Part shown: one piece after another, positions 48,145 to 60,346 of the stretch
Layout: each line of letters begins with the position of its first letter
How positions within the stretch are numbered: position 1 is the first letter of the stretch
Assembly: GCA_005281725.1 (NCBI GenBank)
Contig: SSBO01000008.1
Location: 2,418,001 to 2,482,000, forward strand
DNA: 64,000 nt
Source: Wuchereria bancrofti
Taxonomy: Eukaryota; Nematoda; Chromadorea; Rhabditida; Onchocercidae
Direction of reading: 5' to 3'
The notes under the pieces: model-generated
Seen by the model: the letters and a program-made list of their open reading frames with translations, nothing else
Told to the model about the DNA's origin: nothing
Databases searched by the model: none
Translations under genes and position numbers: made by a program

Positions 48145-49028
48145 ATGAAGTTGTCTCATAAGACTTAAAATTTTAAAACTCATTTGTTCTTGTTGTAATG
48201 TTATTACCAACATCCGATAAAGAGTTCTTAATGTTGGGCTGGCAATATAAAGTTTGAATAGGTTTTGCTGTTTGAACACTTTAGTCTTTTCTAAATTTTT
48301 TACGGCAGTGATCTGATAGTTGAAGGTATTTTGTATATTAAGAAATGCCTGGAATGTACTTTTTGCAAAGTTTTGGCAAATGGTGTCGTTGAACCCTATG
48401 TTTTTTCTTTTTTTTTTTTTTTTGTTCCCTTGAAGAATTTTTGATTTTCATGCAAACGTTCTAATTGGCGACTTCGTGCCAATTGCTACTAATTTTGAAT
48501 TTCTAAGGAAGCCTTCTAAGAGACTGCTTTGTGAATTATGATGTATGAAATATCTGGAGAGTAGAGCTCATAATGCAAGAGAGTAAGCTCATAAGACGTA
48601 TTGACTACGCAGTCTGCATGCATGTTAATCGGTGACTGATGGTTAATTGAATACATTGGCTTGGAGTCTTGACTGATTCATTGGTGCAGAGTAATTGAAT
48701 AAGCAAAAGGTCTTGAATTTATAACTTTACGAAGATGTCCACTCCTAGCCTACAGCAATATGGTCACACGAAATTGGATGACATGTTCCTCATCCATGTA
48801 TGATTTTATTGGAAAACAAATCAGAAGTTAAATGACAAATTCACGCTAGAAATAACATTATTATAATTATTATTTATTAATACTATAATTATAGTTATTA
48901 TTTTTATTATTATTAAGACAATAAGTGAATGGGAATGTATAAGACATTTCAGATGACTGCGCATTATGCGATTTAAATTTTAGTCACTCCTGATGTTTTT
49001 TAAAAAAAAAAAGAAAAAACATTTATTT
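48145..49028. other. Convergent 3' region, rps-26 / GPR158-like gene
   Basis: No coding region found; a T-rich run lies at about 48404-48424 and an ATTATT-rich stretch at about 48855-48915. No clear canonical rps-26 poly(A) signal was found close to the stop. Confidence 0.5.
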
Positions 49029-52000
49029 CTACACACGTACAGATTGATGTGGTTCTAATTGTAGTTTATATGTTGAAAGGAAGACATTGTGAGGTGCCGA
49101 TTCCACTGTTAAATCATTCCGTTCGTCGTCATCAGTTCTTTTAATCTATAATAAATACCATTTATATCAAATATTTAAATATTGCATTGTTATAGTATAG
49201 ATTTTCCCACTGGTAATCTACTATTGTTTAATTAGAAATTAGTGAATTCAAGAATTCAACAGTGATGGGAAATTCTTCTTTTTCTTTAATTCAACATATA
49301 AGCAGAGCTTTCATAAATTTATTTTGCAATTGGAAAAAGTGAAATTTGATAAGCCATATTTAGAGAGAAATCATAAATGATAAAAATAGTTCCCACTGAA
49401 TAGCAATTTTTAGAATGTTTTAAAGTTGATTCCAATCACTACTACTAATTTTAATATTTAGTGAGTTTTGTTAAGTGTAATTATAAGTTTTTTCTACTTT
49501 TTATTAATTAGGATAAATTTTCATTATAATATCAAATGATCATCACAAGCTAACTTTAGGAGAACTTGTTGTAGGTACTGAAATTCGTCGATTTTTAATA
49601 ATTGTTTTATCAGTGCTTGATTTTTTGCCACCTTTTCGTCTACTGATATGTGGATTATCTTGATACAAATTTTTCAATTTGTACATTCTTAGTTGCGTAT
49701 AGACTCGTTTCAATTCAGCCTAAATTAACAATTGATACATTGAAATAGATTAGATAATATTTGCAAGCCTAGAATATACTGCTAACTTTGATTCCCCTAA
49801 AGAAAAGAGCCTAGCTATTTTCTTGGTTTTTCTGCACAATAGCAAGCTGTTAAATTAAATAGAATAATTTTTCCGAATGATTTCACAAATCTCAAGAGAG
49901 TAATGCATAGCTGCATTCAAGCTTGCACTTGCAATATCTCACAACATTTTCCTTTTCCATCAGAAATCTACGAAACTTTAGTAATTAATTTACTTTTCCT
50001 TTAAATTTCATCTTAGTCGAAAAGTGCAAAAAGAGTTTGATTGTCATGAAAAAAAAAAAACTATGATCATTCCGGGTTCGCCTGTAGTCTAAAGGAATTT
50101 CTTACCCTTATATCTTCCGGGTTGGACCGTAACGTAAAGGAACTTCTTACCCTTATATCTTCCGGATTCATATCAACTATTGGCACTTCGGCAAAATCAA
50201 TTGTTCCATTCAATAAATTATCACGAAGTTTAGCCAATGATGGATGTGCTTTACTTCCAGTACCTGCTAACGTCTGCGTACGCCTTGTACCACCGGAGCT
50301 AACCTAAAAATTTTGAAAATTTAAATGATACTTTTCAAAATGCCAGAATGAATAGACATAATTCATTATTTCATCACTTATCTCATAAGATTTAAAAATT
50401 CAGATAATTTTAAAGTTTAAAATGTAGAACGAATTACTGCAACTTATTATGACGTGTACTTACACTTTAAAGAAATAATGAACAATTATAAATCGAAGAT
50501 TTATGTGTCTAATTATAAATAACTATTTTCTTTCCATTACTAAGACATTAAAAAAAAGGAATAGAAAATAGATTGAAATATGAGCTAAAATCACTTTACA
50601 ACAATTCTGATTTTATTATATTGAACAGAATTATCTCTAATAAAAACATTCAATTTATTTGTTCAATTGTATTAATTTATTTGCCATTAGTATCATTTCA
50701 ATTTAAATTTATCTTCTCATTTTCGAACAATTTCCTTTTTTTTTTCTTCAATTTGCTTTTTTTTTTTTCGTTTTAAAGAGATATAAATTTTTGCTTTAAA
50801 AAGATCTAAAAACAAAATTCATTGAATGCTAAAGAAAAGGGAAAGTAAGATGAATTTCCAAGGGAGTTAGAAGTGCTTGAAAAAAAATGTAAAAGCTGAA
50901 ACTCTTCTTTTTTTTTTCTTCCTTCTTTCAAAGAATGAAAAATGAAGGAAAAAATCGATCAAAAGCTTCCATCATTCAACAATTGCTTGCAATCTAATTT
51001 TTATATGAAATATTCAAAAAATTCAGATCAAATAAAACAAAAGAAAAAAAAGGAAGGAAAAATTATTATTTGTTTTCGAAAAGTTAATTCATTCTGACTT
51101 AATTAACCATAATGTAAAGCTATAAAAAAAAAAGAAAAAGAAAAAAGCTTTTGGATTGCTTTTACTCATAATGTTTATCAATAATATCATAAGTAACAAA
51201 AAAAAAAAAATGTGCAAAGAAGCGAGAATGCTTAAGAAATAAAAAAATCTTTAAGATTCAATAAGACATGGCTTATTCTAAAAAATGATCAAAGTTTATA
51301 AACATTTCAAAAAAAAAAAAAAAAATGAAAATATATGCTAATAATCACTTTTTTTTTGATTTTTTTTTCATTAGGTCAATTTTTTTCTATTTTTTAATAA
51401 ATTTATTAGGTTTAATGATAAAAATAAAAATCAAACCTCGACTATATTTACTCATAAATTGATTTAAAAAAAAGAAAAGAATAGAACTAACCAAATAAAA
51501 TTTGGGAGCAATGATAATAACAATATTAATAGAAACAGTCAAATGTAATTGTATAAATGTGATAGTCATCAATGTATCACTTTGTGCTGAATAACGAATG
51601 GAATATCTAAAAATGATAAATGCAAAATTTTAGAAAGATATTATCAAAATTAATTTTAGAAAAGATATCATTTATCAGAGATAATTAAAATAATTTGTAT
51701 TTACACTATTACATATTTATACGTAAAGAATAAAGCAAATAAAACAAAATTTCTTTTCTAATAAAATATTCAAATGATATCAAAAACAAAAAAAAAAAAA
51801 AAAATCATATATAACTGTCAAATTTTTGTTATTTTTGACAAAAATTTATGAATCAATTTTTACATCCTAATTTTAAAACTAATAGATCGAATGATATCAC
51901 AACGATTAAAAAATTGAATTAAATAATTGAAATCATAAAGATAATTGAAGATTAACTAGGAATGCAAAGTTATAATTAAAAATTTATGATATCATTAAAA

Positions 52001-55000
52001 ATTCTTGAATAAAAAAAAAAAAAACCTTTTTCATTATGATTAAATTATTATGCAAATAAATAAATTTATAATTAAAATTAACCTTATAAAGTTAGCAAGA
52101 AGTGTAACAATTGCTTCCAAGCATACAGCAACTGTAAATTGCCATCGTTCCAGCCAACTACTATTTCGAGCTTTATAACACAATCGCATCCCGTAGATTA
52201 GAAATAACGATTCATAACCTGCGAAAGAAGAACTGAAATTTCCAACTAACTAAAGAAATTAAATAAAACCACTATTAAGTAAAAAATTTCCGTTTTTTTT
52301 TTTTTGTTCAAAAAGATTGAAATATTTATCCTAAATGAGAAATCAATTTTTAATTCAATTTCATAAAAAAAGTAACTAAATTGTAGTGCTTTTCTAATAC
52401 ATTTTAATTGTTTGCGAAAAAAAAAAGAAACAAAAACAAAAGTTCATTACCTTGCCAAGCTAAACACCACATTTGTATGGGACACTGTGGCCAAGTACTT
52501 TTCCAAAGCTCTTGATCAGCAAATGAGCCAAGTGTCCAAGCAATAAGCCCAGTTAATGTTAATGCTAATAGACATGCCAAATATTTCATCAAATCTTCTT
52601 CTTTTACAATAACATGATGAGCTTTACGTACACGATATTCTTGTAAATTCCTTTAATTATAATTTCAAATAAAGGAATGATTTTATTGAATTAAATTAAT
52701 AGTGGCAAAAATTGAGAAATTTCTTCACTGCTGTTTTTTTTTTCTTTTATTTTTGTTTGAAATTTCACATACGTTACTTTTGAAATTAATTGTCTAGAAA
52801 GAATTGGAAAAAATCTTAGCTATAAACAAAAATTCGAAAACATACAAAAAAATAAAATTGTAAAATACTTTTAAAAAATTTTCAAAGTCCTAATTGTAAA
52901 AAATAAGATTTATCTGTAAAGCAAATGCAATCAGAGATTTATTTGCTAAGCATTCATAGTCTATTGAAAGTTTAATTAATCCTCCATTTTTTGTTCTCAT
53001 ATTGTGCAATCAGATTATTTGATTGATTGAACATTATATCAATTCAATATTTAAGATTTCATAAGATTTTATAAAAATTTACCCATTAAATAATTTTTTT
53101 TTTTTTGCTTTCAAATTACATATAATCAATACCTGTAAATTTTCAAAACAATTGATCCATAGAATGTCGAAAAACCAATTTGACGTAACCATACCGCAAA
53201 ACAACACGTTGAAATGGCTGAATTAAACCAGTCCAACAATAGCTACAAACAAATTTCAAACATGAATAAAACAAATTAATACTTCTTCACGTCATTTATT
53301 TTCTTATTTATTTTTTACTTACATCCAAAAAAACATTTTTTATTTATTAAATTTCATGCAAAAAAAGAAAGAAAGAAAATAAAATCATCAATTATAGTTT
53401 TAAACTTTTGTTTTTTTTTAATAAAAAAAAAAAATTTTTTTTTTTATTAAACTTACAACAGCATATAACAAGGCAGCACCAAGAAGGAAAATTTCCATTA
53501 ACGCCCAGCCACGTGCTTCATGATGTCTACGACGTTCTCGAATAACAACCGATATTAGTAAAATACAAATTGTTGAACATAATCCATTAAAAAACACCAA
53601 AATACCATGACCTTGCTCCGCGGCATCGCGGCATAATGATGTATCATTGGTGCAACACGTACGAGCATAAACTCGCATACCACCATGTCTCGTCCACGTA
53701 CACTGCAAAAACAAAGGGAAATAATAACTTTGATACTTTCAAAATTTTTTTAATACAATATTTCTTATATTATAATTTTATCCGTTCTGAACATTCTCTG
53801 TAATCTATTTTTTGCTAATCAAAAAAAAAAAAAAAATTTTGGTTATTTATGATAAATTTCTCTTTTCAGATGAATTTAATTATTTTTTATGAAGAATTTG
53901 AAATTTGAGACATTCATTCCTCACAAATACATTCAAATGATTAATAGCTAATGTTATAAAAAGATTAAAGAACAGTTGCACTATTAGTGAAAGATAATCA
54001 TTTTTCAAAGAGAAAATGATCCAATTATGATTTTATAAATGCTACATTAAATGAAAATACTACATTTTATGACTGTCCTCTTTTGATTTCAAATGAAATT
54101 TGATAATTATAACATAATCGAAATTTTTTTTTTATCAATGAATAAGAAATAAAGAATTGCAAGAAATGATCAAAATAAAAACAACTGTTCATCAGTGAAT
54201 AGTGATATCTAGAAAGTTAAGCAAATGACATGGCAATTAATCATTTTTAATTGTAATGAAATTCTTGATTGTTTCAACCACTAAAACATTTTATTTCGCT
54301 CAAAAATTAGCTTTGAAATGTTATTTCATTATAAAAAATTCAACTTGACAACAAGAAAAAGTATTCTAACTTTAATTTCAAATCTCGTTTTTTTATGGGG
54401 AAAAAAATTTGAAAAATGTAAGCAAAAGATTTAAAATTATTCAACACTTTTCTTTTTTTGAAACTTACTATCCAATTTACATGTATCATTTGGAATAAGA
54501 AAAAATTCAATTGGTAATAAAAAAAATTTTTTTTAAAATGATCATTGAATTTAAATCTTCACCATTTCCATTAGAAATCTTTTAAGCTTAGATGAAAACG
54601 AGATGAAATAATCGTTGACTGAAATCAACAAATATACATTTCTTTGTGAAAAATGAAAGATGTGCTTATTATTATTGCTGTTGTTGTTGTTTATTATTGC
54701 CGCAGTGGTTGTTGTTATTTATTATTGCTCTTGTTGTTATTATTGTTTGTTATTAATTGTTTATTATTAGATGAGGAAAAATGTATGAGATAAGAATGAA
54801 ACTATTAAAAAAGCAAAACAAATAAGTGAGAAAATGATGATCATTTTTGTGAAATAAAAATAAATAGACAAGTAAACAAGCGGATAGAGTAAAGACCAAT
54901 CATTTCATTTTGCATAACAATTGTCCCAATGATAGACAACATCACCTTAGCATCTTCTTTTCTAGCTTTAATAAGTCCTTTTATAAAGAAGAATATTTTC

Positions 55001-56603
55001 TGCATAATATCTTCCAACTGCAAGTTAATTATAGAAAAAACTCAAGAATAACAGAAAATGAAATTAATGAGATGACATATTTAATAAATAATTGGCAGAA
55101 TATTTAAGTTGCACACAAAAATGAATGAAAATACATTTTGTATAAAATGAAGTTCATTATGCAGCTATAATTTAGTTCACGATAACTTAAAGATTAGAAA
55201 AGTTGAAAAAAAAAAAAAAAATAAAATAAAATTTCATCAACAAGTTAATAAATAAATAAATAAAAAAAAAAAAGAAAAGGAAAAAACAGCTTCTCTTGTA
55301 TATATCTCTTTCTGCACAATTTTATCATCAATATTCCAAAATTTATTAATTGTTAGAGTGAATTTTTTGAAATATGCAAAAAACAAGCTGTATATTTAAG
55401 ACAATATCAAAACAGAAATTTAAGAAAAAAAATTTTTAGAAAGTAGTAAATTTAACAAAGTGAAAATAAAAGACAGTAAAGTTGATATTATCATAAATAT
55501 ATAGCTTGATGATAGTGGTGGTAAATAAAAAAATATGTTGACTAAAGTGGATAGGATAAGAAAAAGTTAGATTAAACAATCTGAAAATTGTTTCATTGTT
55601 ATTTCTTACTAAGAAAATAGTTACAAAGCTGATTATAATAACTCATAAAATATAAAGAAAAAAAAAACAGTTTTGATTTTTCAAGAAATGATGGGTAAAA
55701 AATAAAATAGTCAAATAATTTCCTTTCACAATTAAAAGAATTAAAACTATTGTTGTGCATTTCTTTTATCAATTTATTCAGCTAAGAATTAAGCAAAAAT
55801 TTATTACTGACATGTGACAATATTTTAATCAGTTTTACTTAACTTTTAGGTTAGTGATTTTAACAACAAAAAAGTTAAAACTTGTCTATAAGATATCATT
55901 TAATTGCATTGAGGAAAAGTTATCAATAGTTATAATACTACAAATTATTTTATTTCATTGATCAAAATAATTTAAAATAAAATATCTCACATAAAAAAAA
56001 ATAATAATAATTAACTTGAATAACCTTTGTATTGCTGCATTGTGATAAAGTGCAAGCGTTTAAGTCAAACGGTCGTAGACGTACGGTTAGGTAAAATTGA
56101 AAAGCAGAAGTTGGATAAATAAGGAGCGGAATCCATTGCTGCAATGAGTCATCACCCACTTGACTGCATTGTAGTTGTAAGACGAACAATGGTGACGATA
56201 GATTATAAGCTAATGATGAATCCAAAATTAAGGAAGCATTTGCAGGAAGATGAAGTAGGTGTGAGTGAGGATTCTCAGCGATCAATTGCGCCAATAATAA
56301 GAGTTGTGGATTACTGCGCTTTAATTCATGTTCAAGCAAAAGATGCAAATTTGGTAATGCAAGAAGACTTTCACAATTTTGCTCCTCTGTATGCTCCAAT
56401 TGTGTTAGCAAAGTTGGAAATGTTGCTGAATGTGCGCTTTTTTGATCATTTGAAAAATTGGGCCGAGAAGGTTGAATGATTGGTGATGATGATGATGATG
56501 ATAATGATGATGATGAAATAATTGTCGTCGGAATACCATCCACCAAAATTAACAGTATTGTTGAGGAGAAAATTGACAGTAATAACAGTAATAATAATAA
56601 CAT
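49029..56603 (-). CDS. GPR158/GPR179-like class C orphan GPCR
   Basis: Nine phase-consistent exons: 56016-56603, 53457-53702, 53133-53242, 52451-52650, 52083-52218, 51492-51606, 50151-50303, 49555-49719, 49029-49145; about 609 residues. Exon 1 gives a Leu-rich signal sequence, a poly-Ser tract and a secreted region with several Cys and N-glycosylation motifs (PANASL, AYNLSS). Exons 2-6 hold seven TMs: GILVFFNGLCSTICILLISV; FLLGAALLYAVV; LRQIGFSTFYGSIVLKIYR; LMKYLACLLALTLTGLIAW; GYESLFLIYGMRLCYKARNS; QFTVAVCLEAIVTLLANFIR; TFIQLHLTVSINIVIIIAPK. The GFxTxYGSxxLKxxR loop and the HLTVSINIxxxxxPKF TM7 are the GPR158/179 pattern, as is the tail segment AELKRVYTQLRMYKLKNLYQ then DNPHISRRKGGKKSS. GPR158 is a metabotropic glycine/RGS7-scaffolding receptor in vertebrates. 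The extracellular part is much shorter than in vertebrates (no obvious Cache domain). Exon 1's link to exon 2 across a 2.3-kb intron is in phase but less certain. Confidence 0.82.
50071..50160 (-). repeat. 45-bp tandem duplication spanning an exon end and its splice donor
   Basis: Two 45-bp units (50071-50115 and 50116-50160), each starting tccgggtt on the + strand and ending ttacccttatatct, with a third partial start at 50161. Each unit carries the minus-strand sequence AACCCGGAAGATATAAGG/GTAAGA. So the GPR158-like gene has two identical donors 45 bases apart in frame: exon ends at 50151 or at 50106. Confidence 0.9.
54671..54772 (+). repeat. Interrupted TTG/TTA trinucleotide tract
   Basis: Runs of tgttgttgttgtttattatt and similar inside the large first intron of the GPR158-like gene. 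The 53715-56015 intron otherwise shows nothing but AT-rich sequence. Confidence 0.8.
56481..56519 (+). repeat. GAT repeat encoding a poly-Ser tract (minus strand)
   Basis: gatgatgatgatgatgataa and flanking copies inside exon 1 of the GPR158-like gene. On the coding strand it reads as Ser codons (SSSSLSSSSSSP), just after the signal sequence. Likely length-polymorphic. Confidence 0.8.
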
Positions 56604-57129
56604 AAATTCGTCGTCCAAATTTTTGATTAAATCTACAAAATGAAATTGTTTAGTAATAATAATAGAATTTGAGAAGAAATATGAGAAAATAATGATGATT
56701 GCAGTTGTGCTTGAAATAACAAATTAATGATTGTTGCACAACTGAAAATAACAATGAGCAGTAATGATATTGATAATGATGATAATGATTGATAGCACTG
56801 ATGATGCTAATAATAATGACAGCGATAATTGATAATTATTTTAATCAAAGAATGAAATAGTTGGTTATGAGTTAAGTCTAATTTTCATTGTTCTTTAAAA
56901 GATGAAAAAAAAAGAAGGAAAAAAAAAAAAAAGAGAAAGAACTTTTGAAGGATCTATCGCACTATCTGGCAGCACTTCTCTTTCAATTGCATCAATAGAA
57001 GTAGCAACACTGTAGTAGTAGTATCAGTGTGGATGAAGTCTTAGAAGCATCCTTCGTCATTCTAAGCAACAAATAAAATCTCTCTTTACATGCTTTTTTT
57101 TTTTTTGCAAAGAGACATAAGATTGATGT

Positions 57130-57310
57130 AGCTTAGTAGTAGTAGTAGCAGTAGTAGTAGTAGTAGTAGTAGCAGTAATAATTGTAGTTGTTAGCAGTAA
57201 CAAGTAGAAATTAGCAGTAATAAGTAGAAGCTAATAGTAATAGTTGTAGTAGTTAGCAGTAATAAGTAAAAGTTAGCAGTAATAAGTAAAAATTAGCAGT
57301 AAAATTAACA
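57130..57310 (+). repeat. AGT/AGC trinucleotide cluster
   Basis: tagtagtagtagcagtagta with diverged copies (ttagcagtaataagtagaa-type units) extending about 180 bases, upstream of the GPR158-like gene. Confidence 0.85.
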
Positions 57311-58086
57311 ATAGCAAAATGAAATACTAGCAACCAAACTACTATCGTCGTCGCTACACTCATCTTTTAGTAGCATTTACACTAAAGCATTGAGGAACAT
57401 TTGTCACTATGATTATGGAACTCTTCAAAAGAAAGCGAAGTGTCACATTGTCGATCATGCAGAGAAGAAACTGTCCCTTTTTTTTTTTTTCTTTTTTTCT
57501 TTTTTTTTTTCATCTTTATCAATAAGCAGAAAAAAGGAAGAAAAAAAAAAAGAGAAAGATAGAAAAAGGATTTACCTGCGCTTTGTCAACTTCAAAGCAT
57601 CGATCTGTCTCAATCGTTATGCATGATTTTTATATGTACATATATATATGTATGTGTTAGTGTAAGTCTAATCCATCGAATGTGTGTAGCAGAATGATGG
57701 CTTTAGTCTGTGTTTGCTTCATTTCAATTTTACTTTTTAGGAATGAGATGTAGAGAGAGGAAAAATGAAGAATGGACATGCATAAAAATAGCTATTTGCT
57801 GAAAGACTTTTTAGTACTTTGATTTCATTTTGCACTTCAATAAGATATTATATATGTGAACAATGATTATTGATAATAATGATTATGAGGATAAAATAAA
57901 TGATAATGATGATAGTAATGATAATAATGATAGAAATGGTAATAGAAGAAAAAAAAAAAAATTTTCTTTTTTTTTTAGCTTTTCATGATTATCATTTTGT
58001 TTTAAGCATTGAAGTAGTAGTAATAGTAATAGTGCAGTATAGCACTTGCACTGCATTGCATTGCATTGTACTGCACATTTGCAGTC

Positions 58087-58115
58087 ATTTGGGATGCATT
58101 TTACGGCATCCAAAT
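58087..58115 (+). other. Small hairpin, ATTTGGGATGC / GCATCCAAAT
   Basis: Inverted repeat of ten pairs with one bulged G and an eight-base loop. Shorter than a miRNA precursor arm; it could form a local cruciform or RNA hairpin. Recorded only as structure. Confidence 0.4.
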
Positions 58116-60346
58116 GGCATTTATTCATCATCTGCTTTGTCCTTCTTCTTTTCCTTACATAAACATTTTAGAGAGATAAAAATTGAGGCCTTAGGCAAGC
58201 CTTAAATATTCTTCTAGGAAAACTCTTACCGCTTCAGTCTCTCTTATTTAATTGTTCCTAGGTGCACTTGCTTATACGTTCCTTCCTCAAATGACTATCC
58301 TCTCAATTAGTAGCATCATAGGTAGTAGTAGTAGTAGAATTTCGGAAAAAGATTATTATTTATTATCATTATTGATTTTATTATCATTATTATCAGTACT
58401 GATATTAAACCAAAAAATGATATTGTTGGAAGTTAAGAGAAAAAGAAAAAAATCTTCTTATTATTATTTTACAGTTTGATTGAAATAAAAAGACCACCAA
58501 AATTAGTAGATGCGGTATTTACCACTGTCCAGTTTTATGATAATGCTCCACTATCAGTAATTATAAATAGGAAAATGATCATTTACTCATTGTTCAAAAC
58601 AATTTTATATCCTATTGAATATACTGATTTGATTGTTGAGAATTTTACTATCAGTACTGTAAGTTATCAGTATCTGAGGACAGGATGAATGGTCAAATAC
58701 CATTATATAAATCTTGCCTAAATATAGTAATAAAACTTAGCCACATTCACTGAAACATAAATCCTAAAATCGTTAAGTCATGGAGAGTTGAAATGTCGTG
58801 AAATTACGATTAATTTATGGGTTGCTGTCAGTGCTATCAATCATTTATTTAAATACATCCATCAGATATACATTTCGGAAAAATGCATAGCTATTAAATA
58901 GGCTTATTAAAATAAAAATCCTCAATGGTTTTATCGCCATTAGGCTATAAACGACAATATTGTTATTGTCAAAGGCCAATAAATCACACAATGCTTAAAA
59001 GTATTAAATATTAATTCTAATATCACAAGTGGAAAATCAATAAATACTTCATAAATAAAAAAAAAAAGATCGCTAATAGATTCTACAGCAAAAAAATGTT
59101 CAAAAGCTTTTTGTAATACTTTTTTTAGTAAATGATCAACTGATCAGTTAATTTTGTGCTTTAAAATAATTGAAAAACTGTTAAGTCTAATAAAAAGAAA
59201 TTTTATCCTCGTGGAGTAATCATTATTTATTAATCAATCAAAGTTAGATGTATTCATACGAATATAGAATCTTAATCATTGTTCACCTGAATCTTCATCA
59301 TATTTTATTTGTTCATAATACTGCATCATTTTAAAAACTGATAAAAACTGATAAGCTATTTTTTCAGTTCTAACATGAAATTTAACGCTGAAATAGTTTC
59401 ACTTGAAATATGCCTCATTATCTTTCTTAAAAGAAACAATTTCCTAGCTGATATTACTTATTATATTCATCACTACAAGAATCCAGGACCATATGTTATT
59501 ATCACTTGCTAATTTATCAATTCATATTTCCACTGAAATATCCTGCACGATGATTTAATTAGTAAATAACAACATAATGATGGTATTGCATATGTGTAGT
59601 TAAGTAAATTATCACTTTTTATCAAGTAGTAAAAGCAATGAAAAATGATTTTGGTTTGAAAAAAAGACTCGAATATGAATATTTTGAACTTCCTTCAGAA
59701 GACAAGTATCATAAGCCTTCTAACGCACTGTCAAATTTACAAAATTCAATTTTATAAAATTCATAAAAAAATTCAATTTCAATTTCTTGCTCTTCTCCAT
59801 AATCAACTTATAAAATCAGTTGTCACTCATAAAAATATAAAAATCAGTTGGATGTAAATTACTTTACGCCTAAGCTATTCTGACGACAAAAGTTACCCGA
59901 AATTGACTTGACCTATAACCTCAAAATTAGAAAAGTGTTTAGGAGGCAAAAAGAATGGAAAAGAATTGACCAATAAGTAAAAGAAAAAAGAGAAATAAAA
60001 CAAGTAAAATCATTAGTACTCATCACTTTCTTTTTTCAAATTCATCAGGTATTCCAATTCTTCTATAGAACCATTAATCAAACATAAAAGTTTATCCATT
60101 CGCTCATTTATCACTGTTATCACTGCTATAATTAGTACCAATATCATTCTTATCAGATGTAATAACACCAAAAAGACCTGCTTTATTCATTCATTCACCG
60201 CAACAAAACAGTTTTTCGAACTGTCACAAAAAGTTTGTATAAATTTGAAATAATTTTATATTCGTGCTAATTCAAGTTTCATTCTGCACCTGTTCGAACT
60301 GATTTCCACTTCTGATATACCCGCACCAGAAGACGATTTCTTCTTA

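Larger units (their letters stand above)
56604..60346. other. Gene-free stretch between the GPR158-like and GluCl genes
   Basis: A splice acceptor (ttttgtag, exon side from 56632) just upstream of the GPR158-like ATG suggests a 5'UTR or trans-splice site. The rest is simple repeats (GAT/AAT at about 56765-56820, AGT cluster, poly-pyrimidine/purine 57478-57570, GATAAT at 57865-57935) and AT-rich DNA. I recognise no gene. Confidence 0.55.

Noticed and set aside
56144..56479. Plus-strand frame of 111 codons
   Set aside because: Shadow of exon 1 of the GPR158-like gene; the minus strand carries the signal sequence and phase-correct splicing.
58087..58115. Hairpin considered as a microRNA precursor
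   Set aside because: The stem is only about ten pairs, too short for a pre-miRNA.
57900..58205. Frames in the GATAAT/poly-A region
   Set aside because: Simple-repeat translation (Met/Ile runs); no gene signals.
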